64,000 bases of DNA, taken from positions 124,001 to 188,000 of the forward strand of contig NZ_JAEFCB010000003.1 of NCBI RefSeq assembly GCF_016405905.1, in the 5' to 3' direction. This document shows positions 1 through 9,600 of the stretch, piece by piece; position 1 is the first letter of the stretch, and the number at the start of each line of letters is the position of its first letter. Source of the stretch: Variovorax sp. IB41. GTDB taxonomy: Bacteria > Pseudomonadota > Gammaproteobacteria > Burkholderiales > Burkholderiaceae_C. Below the pieces are notes generated by a model. That model saw only the letters and a program-made list of their open reading frames with translations, searched no databases and was not told where the DNA came from. The position numbers were made by a program, and so were the translations under genes.

Positions 1-472
1 GGCCGGCAACCGCTTCACCGACCCGCACGACGCCGCGGTGCGGGTGCTGGCGCAGGGCATGCTCGACTTCGGCCTGCTCGATGCGAACAAGGTCGGCAGC
101 GTTCAGGATGTGATCGACTCGCGCGCCTACTTCCAGTTCTACATGCACCGCACCGGCCACTGGCTGGGCATGGACGTGCACGACTGCGGCAGCTACGTGG
201 AGCCCACGCAGGTGGGCGAGGTGAGCGAGCGGAAAGATCCGCTCTCCAACGAAGTCATCAAGAACCGCCCGAGCCGCATCCTGCAGCCGGGCATGGTGCT
301 CACGCTGGAGCCGGGCATCTACGTGCGGCCCGCCGAGGGCGTGCCCGAGCAGTTCCACAACATCGGCATCCGCATCGAGGACGACGCGATCGTCACGGCC
401 ACAGGCTGCGAACTCATTTCGCGCGGCGTGCCGGTGAAGGCGGACGAGATCGAGGCGTTGATGCGGGCTTGA
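1..472 (+). CDS. pepP: Xaa-Pro aminopeptidase (aminopeptidase P), C-terminal part
   Basis: The reading frame is open from base 2, so the gene begins before the window and only about 156 C-terminal residues are seen. They cover the second half of the pita-bread metallopeptidase fold, which removes N-terminal residues preceding proline using two Mn ions. The visible metal ligands are the His in the TGHWLGMDVHD stretch, the Glu in LEPGIYV and the Glu in RIEDDAI. Spacing and order fit the PepP family (M24B). The last 59 bases overlap the 3' end of the LysR gene on the other strand. Other M24 peptidases (prolidase) are possible, but the motif wording favours PepP. Confidence 0.88.
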   Translation, partial: AGNRFTDPHDAAVRVLAQGMLDFGLLDANKVGSVQDVIDSRAYFQFYMHRTGHWLGMDVHDCGSYVEPTQVGEVSERKDPLSNEVIKNRPSRILQPGMVLTLEPGIYVRPAEGVPEQFHNIGIRIEDDAIVTATGCELISRGVPVKADEIEALMRA

Positions 473-1388
473 CGGCGCGCTGCGACACCGGCGGCGGCGC
501 ATGCCGTGCCTGCAGGAAGTCGATGAACACCCGCAGCTTGCGCGGCACCTGCGCGCGGCTCGGGTGATAGAGATAGAAGCCCGGAAAGGTCGGCCACCAG
601 GGCTCCAGCAGCGGCACGAGGCGGCCGCTCTCGAAGTCGGCGCGCACCGCGTCCTCGAACGCCACCATGATTCCCGCGCCCGAACGCGCGGCCGCCAGCA
701 GCACGTCGCTGTCGTTGCTGACCAGCGGCCCGGCCACCTCGACATCGAGCGCGCGGCCGTCCTGTGCGTATTCCCACCGGTAGAGGCCGCCCGTGGTCAG
801 GCGGTAGTTCAGGCACTGGTGCGCGCGCAGGTCCTCGGGTGACCTGGGCAGCGTGCGGCCCGCGAGGTAGCGCGGCGATGCGAAGGTCACCATGCGCTGC
901 GGCCCGCCCACGGGCACGGCCACCACGTGCTGCGCCAGGCTCTCGCCGAGCCGGATGCCTGCGTCGAAGCCGCCTTCCACCAGGTCGACCATGCGGTTGT
1001 CGCAGACCAGCTCGATCGTGATGTCGGGATAGGCCTGCGCGAAGTCGCCGAAGTGCGGATAGAGCAGCAGCTCGGCCGACACGCGCGCGGCATTCAGGCG
1101 CAGCAGGCCGGCCGGCTTGTCGCGCGCCTCGTCGATGCCCTCCACCGCCTGCGCCAGCGCGTCCAGCCCCGGCGCCGCGCCCGCGAGGAATTGCTGGCCC
1201 AGTTCGGTGACGCCGACGCGCCGCGTGGTGCGATCCAGGAGGCGCACGCCCAGGCGTTGCTCGAGCGTGCGCACGGTCTGCGACAGGGCGGAGGGCGACA
1301 CGCCCAGTTCCTGCGCGGCGCGCGTGAAGCTGGCGTGGTGGGCCACCCGCGCGAAGGCGGCGATGGCGGGGAGCAGTTCGGGCGACAT
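414..1388 (-). CDS. LysR-family transcriptional regulator
   Basis: A cytoplasmic DNA-binding regulator of 324 residues, the usual LysR size. The winged helix-turn-helix fills residues 1-60 (FARVAHHASFTRAAQELGVS followed by SALSQTVRTLEQRLGVRLL) and the periplasmic-binding-like effector domain follows from about residue 90. I chose the ATG at 1388 because the LysR alignment begins within ten residues; the frame stays open upstream to 1514. It is divergent from an aldo/keto reductase starting at 1520, the usual LysR regulator/target layout, so the reductase is its likely target. The basic, proline-rich tail (about the last 25 residues) overlaps pepP. The effector is unknown. Confidence 0.9.
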   Translation of the reverse strand: MSPELLPAIAAFARVAHHASFTRAAQELGVSPSALSQTVRTLEQRLGVRLLDRTTRRVGVTELGQQFLAGAAPGLDALAQAVEGIDEARDKPAGLLRLNAARVSAELLLYPHFGDFAQAYPDITIELVCDNRMVDLVEGGFDAGIRLGESLAQHVVAVPVGGPQRMVTFASPRYLAGRTLPRSPEDLRAHQCLNYRLTTGGLYRWEYAQDGRALDVEVAGPLVSNDSDVLLAAARSGAGIMVAFEDAVRADFESGRLVPLLEPWWPTFPGFYLYHPSRAQVPRKLRVFIDFLQARHAPPPVSQRAVKPASTPRSRPPSPARRAK

Positions 1389-1399
1389 GCCTGCAATTA

Positions 1400-1414
1400 T
1401 GAAGACTGGCTTCA
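1400..1414. promoter_or_regulatory. Palindrome in the LysR/aldo-keto reductase divergent promoter
   Basis: TGAAG-N5-CTTCA is a perfect interrupted palindrome 12 bases upstream of the LysR start codon, in the 131-base gap shared with the divergent reductase gene. LysR regulators usually bind interrupted dyads of this kind in shared promoters and repress themselves from there. It is a candidate operator by position and symmetry only. Confidence 0.35.
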
Positions 1415-1519
1415 CAAAGCATCCGCCCAGGCGGGCTTTTTCCGAATCAATGCCGGCACTACCTTCGAGGCCATGGCGATGCAGCCGCCTCGCCGCCCAC
1501 CTCGAAAAGGACATTCACC

Positions 1520-2587
1520 ATGAAGCTGGACAACTACCTCACCCTCGGCCGCTCGGGCCTGCGCGTCAGCCCCATGTCGCTGGGCACCATGACCTTCGGC
1601 CAGGAGTGGGGCTGGGGCGCCGATGCCGGCGAATCGCGCCGCATGTTCGACGCCTACGTGGCGCGCGGCGGCAACTTCATCGACACCGCCAACTTCTATA
1701 CCAACGGCAGCTCGGAGCGCCTGGTCGGCCAGTTCATCGCGGACAGGCGCGAGTCGGTGGTAGTCGCCACCAAGTACTCGCTCAACATGCAGCCGGGCAA
1801 CCCCAACGCGGGCGGCAACCACCGCCGCAACATGGTCCGCTCGGTGGAGGCGAGCCTGCAGCGCCTGGGCACCGACTACATCGACCTGCTGTACCTGCAC
1901 ATCTGGGACGACCTCACGCCCTTCGAGGAAGTGATGCGCGCCTTCGACGACCTCGTGCGCTCGGGCAAGGTGCTCTACGCGGGCATCTCGGACACGCCGG
2001 CCTGGCAGGTCGCGCGCATGCAGACGCTGGCCGAACTGCGCGGCTGGGCGCCGCTGGTGGCGCTGCAAATCGAGCACAGCCTCATCGAGCGCACCGTGGA
2101 GCGCGAGCTGCTGCCGATGGCGCACGAGCTCGGCCTGGGTGTGATGGCGTGGTCGCCGCTGGGCAGCGGCGTGCTGACCGGCAAGTACACGCGCGCCGAC
2201 CTCGACCACACGCAAAGCACCGCCGCCGGCGTGACCGGTTCGCGCAAGGACGTGGCGGCCGGCAACGGCGCGCTGCATGCGCGCTCGCTCGACATCGCGG
2301 ACGTGGTCGCGCAGATCGCGAAGGAGCAGGACCGCTCGCCGGCGCAGATCGCGCTGGCCTGGCTGCTGCACCGCAGTGCGCCGACGGTGATGCCGATCAT
2401 CGGCGCGCGCACCTTCGCGCAGTTCGAGGACAACCTGGGCGCGCTCGACGTGACGCTCGACAGTTCGGCGCTGCAGCGCCTGGACGCGGTCAGCGCCATC
2501 AAGCTGGGCTTTCCGCACGACTTCATGGCGCTGCCGACGACGCAGGGCGTGCTGTCGGGCGGCGCTTCGGTGCGGCGGCCGGCGTGA
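1520..2587 (+). CDS. Aldo/keto reductase
   Basis: A 355-residue NADPH-dependent oxidoreductase of the aldo/keto reductase superfamily (TIM barrel), reducing an unidentified carbonyl compound. The catalytic tetrad is readable: Asp in FIDTAN, Tyr in NFYTNG, Lys in VVATKYS and His in LLYLHIWD. The C-terminal cofactor segment (MPIIGARTFAQFEDNLGAL) is typical. The ATG at 1520 follows an AAGGA at 1506-1510. It is transcribed away from a LysR gene that probably controls it. The closest general type is the YajO/Tas-like group; the substrate cannot be told from sequence. Confidence 0.92.
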   Translation: MKLDNYLTLGRSGLRVSPMSLGTMTFGQEWGWGADAGESRRMFDAYVARGGNFIDTANFYTNGSSERLVGQFIADRRESVVVATKYSLNMQPGNPNAGGNHRRNMVRSVEASLQRLGTDYIDLLYLHIWDDLTPFEEVMRAFDDLVRSGKVLYAGISDTPAWQVARMQTLAELRGWAPLVALQIEHSLIERTVERELLPMAHELGLGVMAWSPLGSGVLTGKYTRADLDHTQSTAAGVTGSRKDVAAGNGALHARSLDIADVVAQIAKEQDRSPAQIALAWLLHRSAPTVMPIIGARTFAQFEDNLGALDVTLDSSALQRLDAVSAIKLGFPHDFMALPTTQGVLSGGASVRRPA

Positions 2588-2686
2588 AGCGGCTGGTGAT
2601 CGGCGCCGGCGGCGCCATCGGCTGAGCTGCGGCGCGTCGCCCGCGCATCGCGATTTCGTCCAACCCCGTGCCGACGCCCCCGGCTT

Positions 2687-4039
2687 TTACTTCGCCTGCA
2701 GCAACGCCCCCACTTCAAGCAACACCAGCTCGTTGTCGTCCGCCTTGTTCGGCTCGCGGCTGCTCGAGAACGGCAGGTTGTTGTCGTTGCCGACCACGAT
2801 GTGCGTGGCGTCGATCACGTCGACGTTCTCGATCGTGAAGAACGGAAACTTCAGCACGCCGTCGTTCAGCGGTTTGCGCGCGAGCTTGTCGGGGTCGGCG
2901 ATGTTCAGGAGGTCGATGTAGCCGATCTTGCGCACCGCGCCGCCCACGTTCGCATCGCTCAGCTCGATCTTGTAGACGCGCTTGAACTTCGCGATGTCGT
3001 GGAAGCAGTCGGTGCGCTTCTGGCCTTCGGGGCAGGCCTTGTCGCTCGTGCCTTCGCCGTTGTCGCGCTCGATGATGAGACCCGTGGCGCCGTCGATCAT
3101 GTTGAAGTCGCCGATGGCGTTGCCGTTGGCTTCGAGCGGGTACTTCCAATGGCGGCCCGTCCATTTCTCGGACGCCACGTCGAACTCCAGAACGCGCAGC
3201 GCCTCCTTGCCGTCGAGCTTCTCGTAGTCCTTGGTCTCGGCGTTCCACACCGGGCCTTCGAGCAGCGCGTAGAGCTTGCTGCCGTCCTTGGACGAGGCCA
3301 TGCCTTCGAAGCCCTTGGAGCGCTTGATCTGGAAATCGACCGCGCCACCGGGCACGCCAGGCGTCGTCACTGCCGGATGATCGGGCGAGCGCACGACCTT
3401 GCCATCGACCTGCGTGTCGAACACCGCGAGCACCTTGCCCTTCAAATCGGCCATGATCAGGAAGGGACCGAACTCCTCGCCGATCCACAGCGCGCCACCC
3501 GCGAACTGGAAGCTCTCGGGATCGAAGTCCGACCCCGTCAGGTAGCGCTGCTTCGTGCCTTCGTGGACGATGCGAAACGGCACCTTCTTGTCCGGGTCGT
3601 GCAGGAAGATCGTGCTCAGGCGATTGAACTTGCCGCTCTTGAAGTCCACCTTGTAGTGGTTCAGGTAGAGCATGAAGTCGGGCGAGTTGGCCTTCGCGCC
3701 GGCGCCGTTGTCGGTGAGGATCCAGAACGAGCCGTCGTCCATCTTCTTGATGCCCGAGTGCCCCTGCAGCGGCTGGCCCTTGAAGGGCACCGAGACGCCC
3801 GTGCCGCGGCCGCCCGAGAGCCCTTCGACGGTGCCCAGCGACTCGACGCGCTTGCCCGAGGTGAACTTGCCGCTCGCCTGCAGGTCGGCCGGCGCGTCCT
3901 TGGGCGCGGCGACGAAGCTCTGCGCGGGCAGCACCGCGTGGCCGGCGAGCGTGGCGGGGAAGGCGGTCTGTGCGGCCGTGCCGCCGCAGGCGAGTGCGGT
4001 GGCAAGGGCAATGAAGGAGAGGGAGGCAAGACGCGTCAT
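2687..4039 (-). CDS. Exported esterase-like phytase family protein
   Basis: A 450-residue exported protein. The start at 4039 gives a clean Sec signal peptide (MTRLASLSFIALATALACGG, cleavage near AAQ-TAF); upstream in-frame codons would only prepend a charged stretch. The mature part is a beta-propeller-like domain of the 'esterase-like activity of phytase' family: VEGLSGG, a segment DGSFWILTDNGAGAK, DFDPESF and GGALWIGEEFGPF match that family's signatures. Members act in the periplasm or outside the cell, probably on phosphoesters, but the substrate is rarely known. It stands alone, downstream of an inverted repeat that separates it from pbpC. Confidence 0.85.
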   Translation of the reverse strand: MTRLASLSFIALATALACGGTAAQTAFPATLAGHAVLPAQSFVAAPKDAPADLQASGKFTSGKRVESLGTVEGLSGGRGTGVSVPFKGQPLQGHSGIKKMDDGSFWILTDNGAGAKANSPDFMLYLNHYKVDFKSGKFNRLSTIFLHDPDKKVPFRIVHEGTKQRYLTGSDFDPESFQFAGGALWIGEEFGPFLIMADLKGKVLAVFDTQVDGKVVRSPDHPAVTTPGVPGGAVDFQIKRSKGFEGMASSKDGSKLYALLEGPVWNAETKDYEKLDGKEALRVLEFDVASEKWTGRHWKYPLEANGNAIGDFNMIDGATGLIIERDNGEGTSDKACPEGQKRTDCFHDIAKFKRVYKIELSDANVGGAVRKIGYIDLLNIADPDKLARKPLNDGVLKFPFFTIENVDVIDATHIVVGNDNNLPFSSSREPNKADDNELVLLEVGALLQAK

Positions 4040-4143
4040 GAGCGGGAAAGTCCAAGTCGAAAACGCGTGACCATGCCGGCGATGCATGACGTGGCCATGA
4101 CATCCGTGACGCCCGATGTGCGTTTGCGATCAGTCCACAAAAA

Positions 4144-4203
4144 CCGTTCGGGCTGAGCTTGTCGAAGCCTCGCGCCGCGCTTCGACAAGCTCAGCGAGAA
4201 CGG
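4144..4203. repeat. Large inverted repeat (REP-like) between pbpC and the esterase gene
   Basis: Two 25-base arms (4144-4168 and 4179-4203) are near-perfect reverse complements with two or three mismatches around a 10-base loop. The core is the palindromic pair CTGAGCTTGTCGAAGC / GCTTCGACAAGCTCAG. From memory this core recurs between genes in many environmental proteobacteria. It lies just past the pbpC stop (4234) and could form a strong RNA hairpin that ends or stabilises the pbpC transcript. No U-tract follows, so it is not a classical terminator. Confidence 0.85.
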
Positions 4204-4233
4204 CTCTGTCGTTGAAGACCAGGGATGCGACCG

Positions 4234-6639
4234 CTACGGTGCGATGTCCACCGTCACTTCGCGTGACTCGGCGCGGCCCTGGTCGTCGACTGCGCGCAGC
4301 ACGTAGCGCCGGCCCGAGTCGGCCATGTCGGGCATCCACGTGATGCCTTCGCCGGGCGACGCCTTGCCGATCAACGCGTCGTCGGCGAACCAGTAGATCG
4401 CCTGCGTGCCCGCGGCTGCTTCGGCGCGCAGCACGAGCGGCTCGGGCTTCTTCACGCGCAGCGTGTGCCGCACGCCGCGCAGGGGCGAGGTGATGAGCGG
4501 CGCCGTCTCCGAGGCATCGCCTCTCTCGCAGCCATCGGCCGGCAAGCTCGCGCGCGGCAGGCCGGCCTGGCGGAACAGCCGGCGCATGTCGCTGCCCCAT
4601 TGCTCGACCACCTGCTGGCGCGCGTTGGGCTGCGGCCCGCACACCACCTTGCCGGTCGTCTCGTCCACCCACACCGCGCGGTGCAGGTTGCTGACCTGGA
4701 TCGGCGACTTGCCGGCGATGAACCATGTCGTGGTGCGCACCGGGCACAGCGCATCGGGCAGGCCGCCCGTCGCGGTGCACACCTCGACCTGCCGCAGATC
4801 CGCCGGCTGCCGCGTCGCGACTTCGCCGGGGTCGAGCCGCTCGGCGCGCAGCGCATCGACCATGCGCAGGAAGAGCGGCGCGGCCGCATCGACGCCCACC
4901 AGCGCGGGGTTGCTCGTGCCGTCGAAGTTGCCGACCCACACCACCAGCACATGGCGGCCGAACACGCCCGCGGTCCACGCATCGCGAAAGCCCCACGAAG
5001 TGCCCGTCTTCCATGCGATGGCGGGGCGCGCGGGCAGCGTGGTGTCGGGGCGCGGCGTGTGGCGCAGCATGTCCAGCGTGATGAACGATGCCTCTTCGCT
5101 CAGGAGGCGCAGCGGCTGCGCGGGCCGCTCGTCGGGCGCGGGCTGCGTGTAGCGAATCGGCTGCGAGATGCCGCCATTGGCCAGCGTCGCGTAGAGGCCC
5201 GCGAGCTCCTCGGGCGTGACCTCGCCACCGCCCAGCACCAGTGCGAGGCCGTAGTGCGATTCGCTCTGCAGCTTCTGCACGCCCGCGAGCCGCATGAAGT
5301 CGTAGAGCCCGGGTTTCGAGAGCTTCGCGGCGATGGCCACCGCGGGGATGTTGCGGCTGCGGATCAATGCCTCCTGCGCGGGCAGGGGGCCGGCGAAGCG
5401 ATGGTCGAAGTTCTCGGGCGTGTAGGGGCCGAACGATGTCGGCGCGTCCTTGAGCATGGTCTTCGGATGCAGCAGCCCCTGGTCGAGCGCGAGCGCATAG
5501 ATGAAGGGCTTGAGCGTGGAGCCCGGCGAGCGCTTGGCCTGCGTGCCGTTGACCTGCCCGGCGATCGCATCGTTGTGCCAATCGGCCGAGCCGATCAGCG
5601 CGCGCACCTGCATGGTCGAGGCATCGAGCAGCAGCGCGCTCGCATTGGTCATGCCCACGTCGGCGTGCGTGCGCAGGTACTGGCCCATCACGCGTTCGAG
5701 CGTGGCCTGCATGCGCAGGTCGATGGTGGTGCGCACCTCGTTCTGTGGAGCCCCCACGCTCGGCACTTCGTGTCCTCGCTGCCCCCCGAGGGGGCGCCGC
5801 CCGCCTTGGGGCGGCCCGGCGGCGGACTCGCCGCGCTCCTGCGCGAGCAGCATGTCGGTGGCGTGCGGCGCGAGAAAGGGGAGGCTGCCGCGCGACTGTG
5901 CGGAGAGCGCGAGTTGCGCATCGGGCGCGTGCTGTTTCGCGGTCGGGTCGCGCTCGGCCCACAGCGCCCACAGCCGTTCGCGCGCCGATTGCAGTTCGGC
6001 ATTGCGGCCGCGCTCGGCGATGCGCTTGACCGGGTTCTGCGGAATCACCGCGAGCGTCAGCGCTTCGGGGAGGCTCAGCTTGGCGGCGTCCTTGCGAAAG
6101 TAGATGAGGCTCGCGGCCTGCACGCCTTCGATGTTGCCGCCGTAGGGCGCGGTGTTCAGGTACGCCTCGAGGATCTCGCGCTTGCCGAAGCGCGCCTCCA
6201 GCCAGAGCGCCGCGCCGATCTGCGCGATTTTGCCCAGCGCCGTGCGGCTGTCGATGCCGTAGACGCGCCGCGCGAGCTGCATCGTGAGCGTCGAGCCGCC
6301 CTGCCTGCGCTCGCCGCTGGCGATGCGCCAGGCACTGCGCGCGAGCGCGGCCGGGTTGACGCCCGGATGCGCGTAGAAGCGGCGGTCTTCATAGAGCAGC
6401 ACCGCATCGACCAGCGTTGGAGAGATGCGATCGAGCGGCACCCAGAGGCGGTATTGCTCATCGCCCGCGAGCGTGAGGCGCAAGAGCTCGCCGCCTTGCG
6501 CGTACACAGCACGCGAGCTGCCGACGGTTTCGCTCAGGGGCGCGTGCGGCCACAAGCGCAACAGCGCGAGCAGGAAGGCAACCGCCAGCGCCCACAGCGC
6601 GGGCTTGCGGAGCCTTCCCAACTTCACGCTGAAGCGCAT
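4234..6639 (-). CDS. pbpC: Penicillin-binding protein 1C, with an in-frame repeat in the linker
   Basis: A bifunctional class A peptidoglycan synthase of 801 residues. In order: an N-terminal membrane anchor (about 12-30), a GT51 glycosyltransferase (EDRRFYAHPGV, GGSTLTMQLAR), a transpeptidase with SxxK (SPGSTLKPF), SxN (RSRNIP) and KTG (AWKTGTSWG), and the C-terminal BiPBP_C domain typical of PBP1C. The start at 6639 puts the anchor at the N-terminus. It follows the alpha-2-macroglobulin gene by 20 bases, the classical pairing. Residues about 271-297 (5829-5749), between the two catalytic domains, are encoded by a copy of a dispersed repeat read through in frame. This Gly/Pro/Arg-rich insert should be a tolerated loop. 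Confidence 0.93.
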   Translation of the reverse strand: MRFSVKLGRLRKPALWALAVAFLLALLRLWPHAPLSETVGSSRAVYAQGGELLRLTLAGDEQYRLWVPLDRISPTLVDAVLLYEDRRFYAHPGVNPAALARSAWRIASGERRQGGSTLTMQLARRVYGIDSRTALGKIAQIGAALWLEARFGKREILEAYLNTAPYGGNIEGVQAASLIYFRKDAAKLSLPEALTLAVIPQNPVKRIAERGRNAELQSARERLWALWAERDPTAKQHAPDAQLALSAQSRGSLPFLAPHATDMLLAQERGESAAGPPQGGRRPLGGQRGHEVPSVGAPQNEVRTTIDLRMQATLERVMGQYLRTHADVGMTNASALLLDASTMQVRALIGSADWHNDAIAGQVNGTQAKRSPGSTLKPFIYALALDQGLLHPKTMLKDAPTSFGPYTPENFDHRFAGPLPAQEALIRSRNIPAVAIAAKLSKPGLYDFMRLAGVQKLQSESHYGLALVLGGGEVTPEELAGLYATLANGGISQPIRYTQPAPDERPAQPLRLLSEEASFITLDMLRHTPRPDTTLPARPAIAWKTGTSWGFRDAWTAGVFGRHVLVVWVGNFDGTSNPALVGVDAAAPLFLRMVDALRAERLDPGEVATRQPADLRQVEVCTATGGLPDALCPVRTTTWFIAGKSPIQVSNLHRAVWVDETTGKVVCGPQPNARQQVVEQWGSDMRRLFRQAGLPRASLPADGCERGDASETAPLITSPLRGVRHTLRVKKPEPLVLRAEAAAGTQAIYWFADDALIGKASPGEGITWMPDMADSGRRYVLRAVDDQGRAESREVTVDIAP
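5749..5829 (-). repeat. Dispersed repeat copy A, captured inside pbpC
   Basis: Read on the minus strand this contains GCCGGGCCGCCCCAAGG, a CCCCCTCGGGGGG hairpin core, the phrase GACACGAAGTG and ends GCGTGGGGGC. These are the modules of the intergenic element seen at 19735, 29591, 35864, 42292 and 49014. Here it lies wholly inside the pbpC reading frame and adds about 27 codons without a stop. Confidence 0.75.
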
Positions 6640-6659
6640 CACGGTCTCGCTGCCTCGCG

Positions 6660-9600
6660 TCAGTTCGCGACCACCTGGAAGCGCGCACCCGCCGAGCGCG
6701 AATACACGCGCCGGTCGTACATCGCTTCGCCATACGCGGCCGGCACCACGAAGTCGCCGACGTTGGTGGCGCGCGCCTTGTAGGTCACTTCGAGCAGGTT
6801 CTTGTCGACGGCGCCGTAGAACACCACGCGGTCTTCGCGGATGTCGGCGTACTGCACCTTCCACGAACCGCCGCCGCCCAGGCGCTTCTTCCAGATCGGC
6901 GCATCGGCATTGGCGTCCTCATCGTCGCCCACGGCCTGCAGCACCGGCTCCAGCCCGCCGGGCAGCAGGTCGACCAGCGCCACGTCGTTGAGCTGCGCGC
7001 GCTCCAGGCTGCGCACGCGCACCCGCACAGTGACCTCTTCGCCTAGCCGGGCCTTGGTGATCGGATTGCCCTTGGCATCGAGCACTTCATGAAAGATCTC
7101 CAGGCCCTGGTTCACCGGCGTGGCGGGCACGTTGCGCTCGAAGCCCTGTTCGGCCCAGCTGTAGTAGAGGTTGAAGTCGCTGTCGTTCGAGAGCTTGAGC
7201 TTCGCCGTTCCGGCCGGCACCGCGGCGCGCGTGATCGGGTTCACCGCGCCCAGCGCGAGCGCCGCGGCCTGGCCTTGCGCGTTGACGCTCTGCGCCGTCA
7301 GCTTGCCTTCGACGTTCTGGCCCACCGCCTCGAAGTACGCATCGACCGCGAGCAGCATCGAGGCCGACGACAGGCTGTTGTACCAGCCGTCGCGCACCAT
7401 CGCGCCCATGCCTTCCCACACCTCGGGCTTGAGCGTCTTCAGGCGCGAGGGGAAGTGGCGGCCCACCAGGTGCAGCGTCATGCTGTCGTGCACCAGCGGG
7501 TCGTAGTAGGCACCCCAGACGTTGCGGCGCTGCTTCTTCTCGGTGCGGGCGAGCAGGTCCGACCACACGGCGTTCAGCAGCTCGTTGGCCACCTGCTCCT
7601 GCTTCACGAGCTGGTAGCTCGCGGCGAGGTACACGGCGCCCAGGTCGTCGCTCCACCCTTGCGTCTGCTTGTTGCGCCAGGCTTCGCGCAGGTTGGCCAG
7701 TGCGGCCGGCGCGATGATGCCCTGGCGCGTGAGGAGGTACGCCGCCTGCGTGCGCTGGCGCCAGCCATCGAGCGACGTGTCGGCGCTGCCGAGCCAGCCC
7801 TGAAGGTAGGTGTTGGCCTTTTGCAGCAGGTCCTGCGGCACGGGCAGCTTGTGGTCCTTGGCTTCGATGAGCAGGTGCACCGCGTAGAGCGTGGCGAAGG
7901 CATCGGTGCCCGCGCCGGGCCACAGCGAGAAGCCGCCGTCGGCCGTCTGCCGTGCGCGCAGCTGCACGAGGTAGCGCTCGAAGGTCTTGCGCGCCTCGGG
8001 CATCGGGCCCTGCTCGGGGGTGCGGCCGCGCGCCATTTCCTTGACCAGCTCGGGGCGGCTCGATAGCAGCACGGCCGGGAAAGTCTGACTCGTGATCTGC
8101 TCGGTGCAGCCGTGCGGGTAGACCTCCAGGTACTGCATGAGGCCGGTCGCGAAGGCCCACGGCGCCGCCGATACCGCCACGTCGCTCTTGCGGAAGTTCG
8201 GGTACAGGTCGGCCTTGCTCGCGAGCTCGCCCGCGCGCTGGAAGCTGCCCGCCTGCACCATCGTGACGAACGGCGACGCGGGCCGCACGCTCACTTCGGT
8301 CGACAGGCGCGCGCTGAAGGTCTTGTGCGTGGAGGTGAACACCAGCGCCGACGAACCCAGCACCGCCTGCTCGCCCGGCTTGGCGCGCACGTTGAACTTG
8401 GTGCTCGCTTCGCCGCGCTCGTTGACCTTGAGCGTCTGCGTCGCGTCGCCCACCACTTCGAGGCCGCCCGAAGCGGTGAGCGTGAGCGCGATGGGCACGT
8501 CCTTGCCCGAGCCCACGATGTTGTTCGCCAAGCCCACGCCCACTTCGACGGTATCGCCCGGCGCCATCGCGAGCGGCGCGTTCGGCAGGATCACCATGTC
8601 GCCGCGCACCACGGTGCGGGTGCTCTTGGCGGCGGTGGTTTCGTCGTTCACCGCGACGGCCATCACGCGCAGGCTGCCGTTGAAGCTCTCGGGCACGGTG
8701 TAGCTGAATTCGCGGCTGCCGTTCACATCGACCAGGCCCGACCAGTAGGCCACCGGCTTGTCGCGCTTGCGCTTGAACGGGTTCAGGTGCTTGCCGAGCT
8801 CGCCTTCACCGTCGCCGCCGGGGGCTGCGCCCTGCATGAGCTTCTTGAACTCCGGCAGGATCAGGTCGAGCGTTTGCAGCGTGCCGACTTCGAGCGCCCG
8901 CTTCTGGAAGAAGTGCTTGAGCGGGTCGGGCGTCTTGTAGCGCGCCACCTGCAGGATGCCCTCGTCCACCGCGAACAGCACGGCGCGCGTGGGCTTGTCG
9001 CTGGTGAGCTTCATCTTCACCGTCTGGCCGGGCTTCACGAGTTCGCTGCTGGTGAGCTGCAGGTTCGCGGTGCGCTTGGCAAGGCTCGTGGCGAAGGGGA
9101 TGACGCCGTACGACAGCGGGCTCATGTAGACCTCGTCCGAGGCCGGGTCGCGCACGAAGTGCACGTTGATGTAGCCGGTGCCCTCGAAGTCCTTGGGCAG
9201 CGTGATCTTCTGCACCGAGGCGGTCTTGTCGGTCTTGAACCACGCGTGGGCGTAGACCTTGTCGCGCTCGATGGTGATGAGGCCCGCGCCCACGTACGGC
9301 GCGCGGATGCTCACCTCGATCTCCTGGCCCGGCTCGTAGTCCTTGCGGTCGAGCGTGAGCTGCAGTTCGGCGTTGCGGTCCAGCGAGCGCGAGACGTTCG
9401 CGTTGCCCGCGACGCTGTATTCGACGCGGTTCAATTCCAGCCCACCCGCATTGCGCACCACGTAGGCGAAGTTGCCGGGCGTGGATGTGTTCAGCGCGAT
9501 GGTGTTGCCCGCGGCGGCGATGGCCAGCGGCTTCTCGTCGATCACGATTTCCTTCTTGCGCGACTCGTAGCGGTACAGGCCGCTGTCCTGCTTCACGAGC

